The notes under the pieces were generated by a model. That model made no database searches. It worked only from the letters and a program-made list of their open reading frames with translations, and had not been told where the DNA came from. A program made the translations under genes and the position numbers. 39,909 nucleotides of DNA from IMG/VR virus record IMGVR_UViG_3300023442_000007, positions 1 through 39,909 of that record; one strand, 5' to 3'. This DNA is from a virus. Below are positions 23,720-33,312 of this stretch, in pieces; position 1 is the stretch's first letter; the number at the start of each line of letters is the position of its first letter.

Positions 23720-24546
23720 TGAGTACTAAGCAATATAACAGACCAGATACTGCAACACCAGTAGACGGTGAAACAGGTCTAACTAATAGGGATAAATTCC
23801 AAGTTAAGTCTGCGACCATACCAAAAATACCAATTTCTTCAGAAGACCATGATAGTGAGTTTAATTACCTTATAGATGCTGTTAATGAACTTTATGATAC
23901 AGCATTATCTGGAACTGTTCCTGATAATTCTATTACATTAGCTAAGTTATCTCATTTAGGTAATGGTAGTATTTACATTATGAGTGCAACTGGAGTTCCT
24001 ACTGAATTAACAGTAGGTAGTAGCGGAGATGTTCTTACCATTGCAGGTGGTGCTGCTAGTTGGGCTGCACCTTCAGCAATTCCTACTGGAACATTAGCAC
24101 CATATGGTGGTACTACTGCTCCTACTGGTTATATATTTGCAGACGGCTCAGTTGTTAGTAGAAGTACATATTCTGCACTGTTTGCAGTATTCAGTACAAA
24201 CTATGGAGCAGGTGACGGCAGTACTACTTTTGGATTGCCAGATTTACGTGGTATAGTACCTGTTGGTAAAGATAATATGGGTGGAACTTCTGCAAATAAC
24301 ATTACTAGCACACAAGCAGACGTTTTAGGCGGTAATTTTGGTTCAGAGAGTCATACTTTAACAACATCTGAAATTCCTGCACATACTCATACTTATGATA
24401 AAACTTCATTAACATATAATGCAGCAGGCGGTGGAACTACAGTTGGTCAGACAATAACAGGTACTGCTTCAGGTTCAACTGGTGGTGGTAGTTCACACAA
24501 CAACGTACAGCCATCAATATTCTTAAACTATATAATTAAGACATAG
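23719..24546 (+). CDS. Tail fibre protein with phage tail collar domain
   Basis: In the C-terminal half, GTLAPYGGTTAPTGYIFADG and later FGLPDLRG, VPVGKDNMGG are the classic tail collar domain. The end HNNVQPSIFLNYIIKT is the standard fibre tip terminus. Such proteins contact the host surface. The N-terminal part (about residues 1-110) is likely the attachment region. It overlaps the nozzle gene in an ATG/TAA junction. A second, longer fibre is encoded at 29106. Confidence 0.88.
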   Translation: MSTKQYNRPDTATPVDGETGLTNRDKFQVKSATIPKIPISSEDHDSEFNYLIDAVNELYDTALSGTVPDNSITLAKLSHLGNGSIYIMSATGVPTELTVGSSGDVLTIAGGAASWAAPSAIPTGTLAPYGGTTAPTGYIFADGSVVSRSTYSALFAVFSTNYGAGDGSTTFGLPDLRGIVPVGKDNMGGTSANNITSTQADVLGGNFGSESHTLTTSEIPAHTHTYDKTSLTYNAAGGGTTVGQTITGTASGSTGGGSSHNNVQPSIFLNYIIKT

Positions 24547-24553
24547 GAGTAAA

Positions 24554-25384
24554 ATGGGATTATTTAGAAATTTAACAGACGGAGTTGGTTTAACAAGACG
24601 TGAAACACTTGACATTGATGTTGCAGGTGCATTTAATCCTATAGAATTTGTTAATGACATAATGGGAGTATCTGGAAACCGTGAAGAGTTTACCAGACCA
24701 GATGGAACAAAAGGCGTTAGATTTGTTGCAAAAGGTGCTACTAAAGAACAACAAGATTTCATTAAATTGCTTACAGATGAAGTTCAAAGCTATATTGGAG
24801 ATGTTACCGAATTAACAAGAATCGGTGCAGCGATTAATAATGAAGCATTTGACCCTGTTATTAATTCATTGCGAGCAAATAATAAAGATGTAAACGAACG
24901 AGCGTTTAGAAACAGAAGTAGACTTGAAGAAGAAACACTTGCTAGGCGTGGAATTGAAGACTCAACTTCTGCGACAGAGGTTCGTCAACAACGTGGTGCT
25001 GATATGGTTCAAACAGAGGTTGACCAAGAACGTGAACTAGTATTAATTGCAGAGCAGTTGCGTGACCAACAAATTGCTAGAAGTGGGATAGGTTTAGGAG
25101 CGGTATCTGGAGAGCGTGGAACACTATCAAATTCTGCTGAAAACCAAAAAACAGGTAGCATTAATTTTGCAACAGGGCAACAACAATTAAGCTTAGCGGC
25201 ACAACAGGCAATGCAACAGGACAGAATAGCAGCTAATCAACAGCAAGGTAAGGCGTTTACTGATACTGCATTAAATTTTGCAACAGGAGGCTTTAGTAGT
25301 TTGTTAAATTTCGGTCAACAAAACGCAAACCCAACGCAATCTAACGGAAGAACAAAATTCCAAAATATATTAATAGGAGGTTAG
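24554..25384 (+). CDS. Internal virion / ejection protein 1 (P22 gp7-like role)
   Basis: A 276-aa protein with an N-terminal Gly/hydrophobic part, a long helical middle (RNRSRLEEETLARRG, then QQRGADMVQTEVDQEREL) and a Gln-rich C-terminal half (LSLAAQQAMQQDRIAANQQQ). Short-tail phages carry such Gln/Ala-rich proteins in the head and eject them with the DNA to build a channel in the envelope. Assigned by composition and its place as first of three genes between fibre genes. Confidence 0.65.
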   Translation: MGLFRNLTDGVGLTRRETLDIDVAGAFNPIEFVNDIMGVSGNREEFTRPDGTKGVRFVAKGATKEQQDFIKLLTDEVQSYIGDVTELTRIGAAINNEAFDPVINSLRANNKDVNERAFRNRSRLEEETLARRGIEDSTSATEVRQQRGADMVQTEVDQERELVLIAEQLRDQQIARSGIGLGAVSGERGTLSNSAENQKTGSINFATGQQQLSLAAQQAMQQDRIAANQQQGKAFTDTALNFATGGFSSLLNFGQQNANPTQSNGRTKFQNILIGG

Positions 25385-25395
25385 TTTACTATCTA

Positions 25396-26817
25396 ATGAA
25401 ACATTTAAAAGAATCTAAAGTTGACTTAATAGGCTTAGGTGAAAACTCAAAACTTGGAATAGGTAAAACTGAAAATATTAATATTCCTACACAAGCAGAA
25501 GCTGTTGCAAGCCAACCTAGTACTAATATGAGTCCGATTGAGGCTGATTTAAGAGAAATGCTTGGTGTAGAACTGGACGGTCTAGGAGATGCTACTACTA
25601 AAATAAGCACAGGTTTAAGTCTTGGTAAAAGTGACTCTCTATCTAATAGAGCAAGAGGAATTATGCTAAGAGAAGAAGGTTTAAGCGGATTAGACAAACA
25701 AGCCAAGGTAAAGGCTATTTTTGAAATTGCTAAACAGAAGAACGCAGATAGAAAACAAGCTATGTTGGAAAACACAGCCAAAGTAAAGGCTATAAGTGAC
25801 AGTTTTAAAGAAAGACCACAAGAAATAAATAGTGGTATAGGTCAGGCAATTTCATTTGCTAGGCAGGGTAGACCAGACCAAGCATACAAGATAATTGAAG
25901 ATGTTGCAAACGCAGCAACTATGAAGGCAGGAATTAAGTACGTTGTTACAGGATTTGACCCAGAGAGCCTAAAAATAGACGGCTTTACTCAAGAAGTTGA
26001 TGCTAATGGTGAAAAAGTAGGGGAAGCTAAACTTTTACAAAATGAAACAGTGCAAACATTATTCCAAGGTGTAGATATTTCTGATTCATTAGGCAAGGCA
26101 GAGGCACTAAGACAAGAAGCTATTAATAAATCTAATGCTGATACAGCTGGAAGAGAGAATATTCTTGGTAGAGATTTAACACAACAAGAGCGTGAGATAC
26201 AGGCTGGAGTTGCAAAACCTATTACACGTCAGGAAACTGGTGGGGTAGGAGAGTTTGAACTTGAAAAAAGTGCAAAGTCTGCAAGCCAAAAGGAAAACAT
26301 ATCTATAATTCAATCAAGCGAAGACCTGCTTGGTGGTATTGAAAGTATTAAGAGATTTTTAATTGAAAATCCAAATAGTATTGGAGGGGTTGGTAAATTA
26401 AGCACAGCCTTTGATGCACTTGTTGAAGGGTATGTAGCACCAATTACTTCAATTGCTAATAATGATTTTGAAAAAGGATTAATTACACCTGAAATTCTTT
26501 CTAATATAACAAATACTGGTGCGAGTGCATTATTTACTCTTGAAACTGCTTTGGCATATAATATAGCTAAATCACAAAACCCAGACGGAAAAATATCTAA
26601 TGCAGACTTTGAAAACGCTAGGTTACAAGTTAATTTAACAGGTGTTCTTGCAACTAATACAGGAGTATTAAGACAGTTGTCAGTTTTAGAATCTATGACA
26701 AGGGAAAAATTAAATTTAGCTAGAGGTAGAATTGAGCAACCTATTGGTTCAAATGTATCTAGCCCATTCCTAGAAGCAGTTAAAAAAGCAAGAGAAAAAA
26801 AGAAGGGTAGTAAATAA
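25396..26817 (+). CDS. Internal virion / ejection protein 2
   Basis: A 473-aa, largely helical protein with charged segments, Gly-rich spots and no catalytic motif. It resembles the second ejection protein of P22-like phages (gp20 role) in position and composition. AGGAGG lies 15 nt upstream of the start. The stop overlaps the next ATG (TAATG), so the two should be made in coupled amounts. Confidence 0.62.
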   Translation: MKHLKESKVDLIGLGENSKLGIGKTENINIPTQAEAVASQPSTNMSPIEADLREMLGVELDGLGDATTKISTGLSLGKSDSLSNRARGIMLREEGLSGLDKQAKVKAIFEIAKQKNADRKQAMLENTAKVKAISDSFKERPQEINSGIGQAISFARQGRPDQAYKIIEDVANAATMKAGIKYVVTGFDPESLKIDGFTQEVDANGEKVGEAKLLQNETVQTLFQGVDISDSLGKAEALRQEAINKSNADTAGRENILGRDLTQQEREIQAGVAKPITRQETGGVGEFELEKSAKSASQKENISIIQSSEDLLGGIESIKRFLIENPNSIGGVGKLSTAFDALVEGYVAPITSIANNDFEKGLITPEILSNITNTGASALFTLETALAYNIAKSQNPDGKISNADFENARLQVNLTGVLATNTGVLRQLSVLESMTREKLNLARGRIEQPIGSNVSSPFLEAVKKAREKKKGSK

Positions 26818-29105
26818 TGCCTAAAATGTCATTAAATGATGTATTGGATAATCTTGACGATAATGAGTTAAAACTACTTGAAACAGGCGGTTTTGACTCT
26901 CTTTCAAACGAAACTGCACAGGTTTTTGCTGATAACCTTGATGAAGAAGGTATGTCACAACTAGAGGGGTATATTAACTCTGTAAATTCAACAAGAAAAC
27001 CTCCGTTAGAATCTGGTCTTACACAGAAAATGGTTAACGAGGTTCAGGCTAGTGGTTCTATATCAGGAGATGTTCCTCCAGAGTTTGCTCAAGGTGCTGC
27101 ATTTAGCAAAATAGGAGAGTCTGTTTTTGGTGACGAGCCTTTATCAAACATATCTGGAGGAGATTTATCATTAGCAGGTCAGGCTATTGCTAGAGAAGGA
27201 ATAGAAACTGGTGCTAGTGTTGCAGGATTTGGGCTTGGTACTATTTCACCTATTAAGTTTTCTCCAACAGTATTTAGTGGTGCAGCAGAACTAGGTGCAA
27301 GGAAAGTAACAAGGGCTTTAGGATTAAGAGGGGAAGCACCATTTATATCTGATTTAGCAGAGGTTGCAGCAGGAGAAGCCTTAGGAATAGGATTTGAAAA
27401 TTTTTCAAGACTATTAACCCCTTATTTACCTAAAAAGGTTAGTGAGGCTATTAAGACTGGTGAAGGAAGGCTTTATGATGACCCAGAAAGCAGAATCTTA
27501 GATGTTATGATTGGCGATAAAAGGATTAAATCTTCTGAATTGGTACGAAAACTAGATAAAGAAGACCAAGTTTTAGTTCCCTCACAACTTACTGGTGGAC
27601 AACTAGGAAGAGAAGAATCAGAACTACTTGCGGAGAAATCAGCACAATCAGAATTTACAAGGGGAACTTCTTTCTTTAAAAAACTCAATGAAAAAGCATT
27701 AAAGAAACGTGGAAACGAAATATTACAAGGAATTAAACCTGTAGAATTTGATAATACTAATTTTTCAAATGCATTTAATAATATAATAAATGATAGGGTT
27801 TTACAGATTAATGGATTGATAAAAAAAGATGGGCAACAAATGTCAAGGGCTGTTCTACGCTCTGGTGACAAAGAGGTAATTGATATATCAAGTTTTGAGG
27901 GTGGATTTGAAGAATTGGTTAATATATTTAAAAATGGGAAAATAGCGTTCTCAAAAGATGGTGTAGACCAACTACCAATTCTAGGGATAGATAGAAAAGA
28001 CTTAAACGGTGCTTTTACAGAGATATTAAATTCTATCAGGAAAACTCGTATAAATGATAAAGGTAAAAAGGAAAGCTTTATACCTGAATCTATATCACTT
28101 AAAGACTATGATGCATTAACATCAAGAATAGATAAATTAAAGGGTAAGTTTGCAGATAGCTTGGTTACTCAAAGACAGTTGTCAGGCGTTATATCAAGGT
28201 TTGAAAAAGAAGTTTTAGACCCTATAGTTTCTGCTAGTGCTAAGAATGACTTCAACGCATCTATGGTTCTAGCAACACGTCAAAAAATTAGGCTTGATAT
28301 GGAAGAACGCTCAAGGCTTTTAGATACCAAGACTGTTGGATTTGCAGGAAAAAATGAGTTATCTCAACAGAGAAAATCTAAGGGTGGCTCAAAAATAATA
28401 AAAAATGCTTTATCAGATGCCGAAAGTTTTAAACAAATAGAAAAAACCTTGGTTGAAATTGGAGATACTAATTTATTACCTGCTATTAGAAATAATTTTG
28501 TTGTTGATTTATGGACTAACAAGTCAGTTAAAAATGTTCGTGACTCTAGGCTTGGAAGTGGAGTTGAACTTAATGGTGAAAAGCTAGGTAAATACCTTGC
28601 ACAACCTGAAAATAGAGAGTTAGTAAAAGCTGTTAAAGGTGAAAAATACCTTGAAAACTTAGACCAAGTGAGTGAATGGTTAAGGATACGTGATAGCGAC
28701 CCAGTATTGATTGGCAGTCTTCCGTTAGATGCAACTTCTGGTGGTGAAGCTATTGCCACTACACTTGGTAAAAAAATAGTTGCAAAATTAGGTCGTCATT
28801 CTTTAAGGGATAAATCTCTTAGTGTGGTTTTACTGAATAACATAGCCAAGCGTTTATTTGGAAGAAAATACTCTGAAACAGAGTTGATATCAAAATTAAC
28901 AGACCCTAAGTTTTTGGAGAAATTTGATACAGCATTAAATACTGGAATAACAGATGTTTTTGCTTTTGATAGATTTAATGCTATACTTAGAGAGATAGGT
29001 GAACCTATCACTAGACAAAGTTGGGAAGCTTTTGTTGATATGGCACAATCAGGTAAACTAGATGTAATTGAAGAAGATTTAATAGACGAAGAAGGAGAAC
29101 AATAA
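26817..29105 (+). CDS. Internal virion / ejection protein 3 (P22 gp16-like role)
   Basis: The 762-aa protein has an N-terminal acidic region, a Gly-rich hydrophobic segment near residues 125-185 (TGASVAGFGLGTI, AAGEALGIGF) that could insert in membrane, and a long helical remainder. This is the build of large ejection proteins that help DNA cross the inner membrane. I see no lysozyme or transglycosylase motif. Third of the ejection genes; it ends immediately before the long fibre gene. Confidence 0.62.
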   Translation: MPKMSLNDVLDNLDDNELKLLETGGFDSLSNETAQVFADNLDEEGMSQLEGYINSVNSTRKPPLESGLTQKMVNEVQASGSISGDVPPEFAQGAAFSKIGESVFGDEPLSNISGGDLSLAGQAIAREGIETGASVAGFGLGTISPIKFSPTVFSGAAELGARKVTRALGLRGEAPFISDLAEVAAGEALGIGFENFSRLLTPYLPKKVSEAIKTGEGRLYDDPESRILDVMIGDKRIKSSELVRKLDKEDQVLVPSQLTGGQLGREESELLAEKSAQSEFTRGTSFFKKLNEKALKKRGNEILQGIKPVEFDNTNFSNAFNNIINDRVLQINGLIKKDGQQMSRAVLRSGDKEVIDISSFEGGFEELVNIFKNGKIAFSKDGVDQLPILGIDRKDLNGAFTEILNSIRKTRINDKGKKESFIPESISLKDYDALTSRIDKLKGKFADSLVTQRQLSGVISRFEKEVLDPIVSASAKNDFNASMVLATRQKIRLDMEERSRLLDTKTVGFAGKNELSQQRKSKGGSKIIKNALSDAESFKQIEKTLVEIGDTNLLPAIRNNFVVDLWTNKSVKNVRDSRLGSGVELNGEKLGKYLAQPENRELVKAVKGEKYLENLDQVSEWLRIRDSDPVLIGSLPLDATSGGEAIATTLGKKIVAKLGRHSLRDKSLSVVLLNNIAKRLFGRKYSETELISKLTDPKFLEKFDTALNTGITDVFAFDRFNAILREIGEPITRQSWEAFVDMAQSGKLDVIEEDLIDEEGEQ

Positions 29106-31247
29106 ATGACAACACTAAAAGACGGAAGCTTCTTAGACGGTGGCGGTGGAACTGGAGATGTTGTAGGTGCTTCTTCTTCAACAGATAACGCTATACCACG
29201 CTTCAACGGAACTACAGGCAAGGTTATTCAGGGTAGCAATGTAATTATCAGCGATACAGATGTTATGACAGGTGGTAATGCAGGTGGAATGGAAATGTCT
29301 AGGTTGGCAGGTTCAACTTTTTCTACAATACAACACTCACAAGATGTATTTCATTCAGCAGGGGTTGTTGCAGGTGGAATGATTACTGATGATACAGATG
29401 GAACAATAACAATATCAGCAGGTAACGGATTAATTCGTGCAACTGATAGCGACACAGCAGAGATTATGTTCATTAACTGGTCGTCGGAAGCAGGTGCTAA
29501 TGTGGCACTTACTGACGGTTCTATGAATTACATATACATTGAATATAATGCAGGAACTCCACAGGCTGTTGCAAGCACAACTAAAAGAACTCAATTTAAT
29601 ACTAACATATTACTTGGTACAGTTCATCGTAATGGAACGACATTACATATTACTGCAAATACTGTGCAACATGTAGGCGACCATGCGTTACAAATGATAA
29701 GAAGACTAGCAGACACAAATCCGTTTGCAAGAGTATCGGGTGGAATGATATCTGAAACTGGAACTAGAAATATAGCTGTAACAAGTGGCTCTTGGTGGGA
29801 AGGTGTAACTTCATTTACTACGGCTGCATTTGATAGTTCTGGTGCTGATACGTTTATTTACTACTACCAAGACGGTATAGGTGGATTTACTGCGGTAACA
29901 GCACAATCTCAAATTGACAACACTCAATATGATGACGGAACAGGAACTTTAGCAACATTATCTAATAATAGATACAATGTTAGTTGGGTGTATATAGGTC
30001 AGGACGGAGAAATGTATGTATTGTATGGCTCTTCAAGTGGCTCATTAACAGTTGCACAAGATGAAAAAGCACCTTCTGCATTGCCACCACATTTTGCAGA
30101 AAATCATGCTAGGTTGGTTGGTAAGGTTATAACCATTAAATCAGCTTCAACTTTCACTTCAATTGAATCTGCGTTTACTAGTGAGTTTACACCTTCAGTT
30201 GCAACTGACCATGGAAGCTTAATTGGATTAGCAGATGATGACCATACACAATATCACAACGATGCAAGGGCTTTGACTTGGTTAGGCACACGTAGTACCT
30301 CTGATTTACCTGAAGGAACGAATTTGTACTTTACTGGTGTTGAACGTACTAAGTTGACAGGTATTGAAACAGGTGCAACAGCTGACCAGACAGGTGCAGA
30401 GATTAAGACTGCGTATGAATTAGAACTAGATACTAATGCTTACACAGATGCAGAGAAGACTAAGCTAGCAGGAATAGAAGCATTAGCAGACGTTACAGAT
30501 ACAATAAACGTAACAGCTGCAGGTGCTGCGATGACTGCGAACAATCTTTCAGATGTTGCGGTTGCTGCAACAGCACTAACAAATATAGGTGGTATAGGTG
30601 CAGCAACTACTGATACTCTAACTAATAAAACATTTGATGCTAATGGGGTTGGTAACAGTTTAAGCAATGTTGATTTAAGTGCAGATGTAACAGGTACAGC
30701 ACCAGTTGCTAACGGAGGAACAGGTGCTACTACATTAACATCAAAAGGTATATTATTTGGTAATGGTACTACTGCTATAGGTGCTACTGCTGTTGGTACT
30801 AGTGGACAGGTTTTAACTAGTAACGGAACAGGTGTTTCACCTACTTTTCAGACTGCGGCTGGTGGTGGTACACTACTAGGTTCTGCATTTACATCAAGCG
30901 GTAGCTCTACTTCAGGAACAGGAACTGTACAAATATTAAGTGTGGTTTACACACCAGTTTCTGCAACTTCAACAATATATTTATTAGCTACTGCTATGTG
31001 GTATGTTAATAATAATACACATGGGGTTAGCTTTACACAGACTGGTGGCACAGGTACTTTTGCTACAGGCTCTTCAGGGACTGTTTCACAAAACTCTGCC
31101 GCTTCTAACATAGGATACGGCATAGGGCGTAATTCACAATTTAGTAACACCTCCACAAACGCTACTACATTTAAGTTTAACGCAACTGGAGGAGGAAGCC
31201 GTACCAGTTACGGACCATCTAGTTTAATATTATTGGAGGTTGAATAA
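29106..31247 (+). CDS. Long tail fibre protein
   Basis: A 713-aa Thr/Ser/Gly-rich protein. It contains DHGSLIGLADDDHTQYHNDA, a motif of phage fibre stalks, then LYFTGVERTKLTGIETGATADQT and YTDAEKTKLAGIE, a repeated element also known from fibres. The N-terminal part includes GDVVGASSSTDNAIPRFNGTT, common in fibre stems. The C-terminal 130 residues are glycine/threonine-rich and probably form the trimeric receptor-binding tip. The next gene may encode its chaperone. GGAG precedes the start. Confidence 0.82.
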   Translation: MTTLKDGSFLDGGGGTGDVVGASSSTDNAIPRFNGTTGKVIQGSNVIISDTDVMTGGNAGGMEMSRLAGSTFSTIQHSQDVFHSAGVVAGGMITDDTDGTITISAGNGLIRATDSDTAEIMFINWSSEAGANVALTDGSMNYIYIEYNAGTPQAVASTTKRTQFNTNILLGTVHRNGTTLHITANTVQHVGDHALQMIRRLADTNPFARVSGGMISETGTRNIAVTSGSWWEGVTSFTTAAFDSSGADTFIYYYQDGIGGFTAVTAQSQIDNTQYDDGTGTLATLSNNRYNVSWVYIGQDGEMYVLYGSSSGSLTVAQDEKAPSALPPHFAENHARLVGKVITIKSASTFTSIESAFTSEFTPSVATDHGSLIGLADDDHTQYHNDARALTWLGTRSTSDLPEGTNLYFTGVERTKLTGIETGATADQTGAEIKTAYELELDTNAYTDAEKTKLAGIEALADVTDTINVTAAGAAMTANNLSDVAVAATALTNIGGIGAATTDTLTNKTFDANGVGNSLSNVDLSADVTGTAPVANGGTGATTLTSKGILFGNGTTAIGATAVGTSGQVLTSNGTGVSPTFQTAAGGGTLLGSAFTSSGSSTSGTGTVQILSVVYTPVSATSTIYLLATAMWYVNNNTHGVSFTQTGGTGTFATGSSGTVSQNSAASNIGYGIGRNSQFSNTSTNATTFKFNATGGGSRTSYGPSSLILLEVE

Positions 31248-31546
31248 TGGATAAAGAACAAAAACTAGCAAGGGCTATGAACAGTATACTACCTAAAGGT
31301 GGTTGGAGCTACGCACAAGACAAATTGAGTTTTGAGGTTGGGGTAAAAGTACCAACTAAAGCACAGATAGACGCACAAATTGCTAAAGATAAAGCTAATG
31401 AACCTATAAAATCACAACTAATAAAACTTGATAACATAATTTCAAGAGATAAGGAAGATTTTGCCAATGATAATCAGCTATCTCTTGATTCTGTTAGTCA
31501 GGCTGTTGTTATTAAGAAAATAGCATTACGTGGAAAGATAAAGTAA
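31247..31546 (+). CDS. Small protein after the fibre gene, possible fibre assembly factor
   Basis: A 99-aa, basic, helical protein (KAQIDAQIAKDKANEPIKSQL) starting in a TAATGG overlap with the fibre stop, with GGAGG just upstream. Small genes directly downstream of fibre genes often encode fibre chaperones; this one is assigned only by position and helical pattern. Confidence 0.55.
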   Translation: MDKEQKLARAMNSILPKGGWSYAQDKLSFEVGVKVPTKAQIDAQIAKDKANEPIKSQLIKLDNIISRDKEDFANDNQLSLDSVSQAVVIKKIALRGKIK

Positions 31547-31608
31547 TTATATATATTATTTTAGGTGCTATATGGAGAGTTATTGATGGTAGTAGTTTTG
31601 CTCCTAAA

Positions 31609-31944
31609 ATGTGGCATTTAATACCTGTTTTAGCTACTCCTTTAGTGTATATATTTAGTGATGTTTATACTACTTTAGCTTGGATTATAGCCACAATATC
31701 ACTATTGGACGGTTTTAAGGATTGGACTGACTATGGTTACATGGCTATGAGGTATACAGGGTATGCATCTTTAGTAGTTGCATTAACAGATGTTAGCACA
31801 TTATATATAATTGCAGGTTTTTTGTCAGGAATGTGTTATCCTATAGGTGCGACATTAAAAAAGAGATTTAAAAATTTTAAATACACAGTAATATGCGAGT
31901 TTATTGCAGGTGGTTTAATGTATAGTTTTATTATATTAAAATAA
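31609..31944 (+). CDS. Polytopic membrane protein, possible holin; true start uncertain
   Basis: At least three hydrophobic segments (HLIPVLATPLVYIFS, TLAWIIATISLL, LYIIAGFLSGMCY) and a hydrophobic end. The first ATG of the frame is 31609, but the frame is open further upstream and the preceding codons also read like membrane protein (YIILGAIWRVIDGSSFAPK). That stretch has no ATG, GTG or TTG; GGAAAG before an ATT at 31546 is the nearest ribosome-like site. So the real start may be a rare codon or the region may hold a base error. Near the lysis genes it may be a holin-type protein. Confidence 0.6.
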   Translation: MWHLIPVLATPLVYIFSDVYTTLAWIIATISLLDGFKDWTDYGYMAMRYTGYASLVVALTDVSTLYIIAGFLSGMCYPIGATLKKRFKNFKYTVICEFIAGGLMYSFIILK

Positions 31945-32068
31945 GAAAGGTTTTCAAATGGGTTACGCATGGCGAAGTTTTAGGCTTATTTACTAACCAA
32001 GAAAACAGGGATATATCAATATAACTGTACTAAATTGAAACTAATTAAATTTATAAAAGGGTAATAAT

Positions 32069-32356
32069 ATGACCACTAAAAAAGATAAGAACGATATGTC
32101 ACAATTTGAACTCGGAGGATTTTTTGCACGTATTGAAACTGCTATTGATAGCATGAGTACGCAACTAGCACAGGTTATACGTGACCACTCTGCTATTCAT
32201 AAAGACCATGAAGAGCGTATACGTGCTATTGAAACTGAAGGTGCTAAAAAAAATGACGTTGATGAACTTCGTAAAACTATCTGGAAGATAATAGTATGGA
32301 TTGCTGCTAGTGGTACTGGCGGAGTTGCGATATTAAAACTAATGGGAGGAATATAA
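32069..32356 (+). CDS. Holin-like protein with coiled coil and C-terminal membrane helix
   Basis: The 95-aa protein has a helical, charged N-terminal part (RIETAIDSMSTQLAQVIRDH, then IHKDHEERIRAIE) and one hydrophobic helix near the end (IIVWIAASGTGGVAIL). This resembles XhlA-type lysis proteins and other C-tailed membrane proteins placed before endolysins. Its stop overlaps the lysozyme start, with GGAGGA in its last codons. With the protein at 31609 it is one of two holin candidates. Confidence 0.6.
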   Translation: MTTKKDKNDMSQFELGGFFARIETAIDSMSTQLAQVIRDHSAIHKDHEERIRAIETEGAKKNDVDELRKTIWKIIVWIAASGTGGVAILKLMGGI

Positions 32357-32772
32357 TGTCTTTTATTGATATGGCTAATCGCTTTATAAAGAACCATGAA
32401 GGTATTTCTTTAAAACCTTATATAGATACTATGGATAAAATGACTATAGGTTATGGGAGAAATTTAGATGATGTTGGTATATCATTGCAAGAAGCAGAGT
32501 TTCTTCTTGAAATAGATATACATAGAAGTATTAATGAAATTAAACTTGTAATACCTGACTTTGAAGGGTTGTCAGAAGTACGAAAAGCCGTGCTTATAGA
32601 CATGATTTTTAATTTAGGAATGACAAAGATTAAAAAGTTTGTTAAAATGATACAAGCAATAGAAGATAAAGACTGGGGTCAAGCTTCGTTTGAGATGTTA
32701 GATTCTGATTGGGCGGTTCAAGTAGGTGAGCGTGCAAACTTTTTATCCAGAAAAATGAAAGAGGGTATATAA
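32356..32772 (+). CDS. Endolysin, T4-type lysozyme (GH24)
   Basis: This 138-aa enzyme has Glu15, Asp24 and Thr30 with exactly the spacing of the T4 lysozyme catalytic triad (E, 8 residues, D, 5 residues, T), within NHEGISLKPYIDTMDKMTIGYG. It hydrolyses the glycan strands of peptidoglycan to free progeny. There is no signal peptide or signal-anchor, so release probably depends on a holin. The start overlaps the holin-like gene and the stop overlaps the next ATG. Confidence 0.93.
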   Translation: MSFIDMANRFIKNHEGISLKPYIDTMDKMTIGYGRNLDDVGISLQEAEFLLEIDIHRSINEIKLVIPDFEGLSEVRKAVLIDMIFNLGMTKIKKFVKMIQAIEDKDWGQASFEMLDSDWAVQVGERANFLSRKMKEGI

Positions 32773-32948
32773 TGAAAAAACTATTAGATTTAATTAAATT
32801 GGTAAACACAAAAAAACGTAAAGCTGTTTTATTAGCCGTACTAGCACTGTTAGCAAGTTTGGCTGATTTAACTACAAACACATTTGATGATAGTATAACT
32901 AAAAAACTAATTGAACTGGCTACTAGCATTGAAGTGGTTAATGAATAA
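32772..32948 (+). CDS. Small protein between endolysin and spanins, 58 aa
   Basis: The ATG at 32772 overlaps the lysozyme stop (TAATG) and the frame ends directly before the ATG of the inner-spanin candidate. It has a basic N terminus, a hydrophobic segment (AVLLAVLALLASLADL) and an acidic end. Placement within a fully packed lysis operon makes it credible. It could be a further holin/antiholin or a structural protein. Confidence 0.6.
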   Translation: MKKLLDLIKLVNTKKRKAVLLAVLALLASLADLTTNTFDDSITKKLIELATSIEVVNE

Positions 32949-33155
32949 ATGTTTAAATCCTTGCTTGCAATTATATCTAATTTGCTTAGTTATATCAATG
33001 TTTCTCGTAGCATTGAGCTTGGTAGGTTACGTGAAAGAGAGCGTGTTAAAACAGAGTTTGAATCAAAAAAGGCGTTAGTTGATGAAATACGTAGGAATAA
33101 TCCTGATGGTGATGATGTTAAATGGTTGTACCCACCAAAAGATGATGACAAGTAG
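32949..33155 (+). CDS. Inner-membrane spanin candidate (Rz-like), 68 aa
   Basis: An N-terminal hydrophobic helix (LLAIISNLLSYI) is followed by a charged helix (RLRERERVKTEFESKKALVDEI), the basic plan of an i-spanin that spans the inner membrane and reaches across the periplasm. It is shorter than lambda Rz. The gene encoding a lipoprotein starts inside it in another frame, the arrangement of Rz/Rz1 pairs, and that is the main support. Confidence 0.55.
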   Translation: MFKSLLAIISNLLSYINVSRSIELGRLRERERVKTEFESKKALVDEIRRNNPDGDDVKWLYPPKDDDK

Positions 33156-33279
33156 TGATTATTGCGGATATATATATCCTATATACATATCCAAACCAGC
33201 AATAGATAAATTCAATAAGAATGATAATATATTAATACAAAACCATAACGCAAATTATTTTAAATTATGTGAAAAATAG
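33082..33279 (+). CDS. Outer-membrane spanin lipoprotein (Rz1-like), embedded start
   Basis: From ATG 33082, inside the preceding gene, the frame encodes a lipoprotein signal (YVGIILMVMMLNGC) with lipobox LNGC and Cys16, then a 50-residue periplasmic part. Such embedded lipoprotein genes behind an endolysin are the o-spanins of phages of Gram-negative hosts; with the i-spanin they fuse the two membranes in the last step of lysis. A TTG at 33079 could add one residue. Its length fits. Confidence 0.68.
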   Translation: MKYVGIILMVMMLNGCTHQKMMTSSDYCGYIYPIYISKPAIDKFNKNDNILIQNHNANYFKLCEK

Positions 33280-33312
33280 CAGTACCCAATATTAATAATA
33301 AAAGGTAAGTGT

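Noticed and set aside
31955-32046. Possible short coding segment (GEVLGLFTNQENRDISI)
   Set aside because: No start codon with ribosome site in that frame; the overlapping ATG frame ends after 12 codons.
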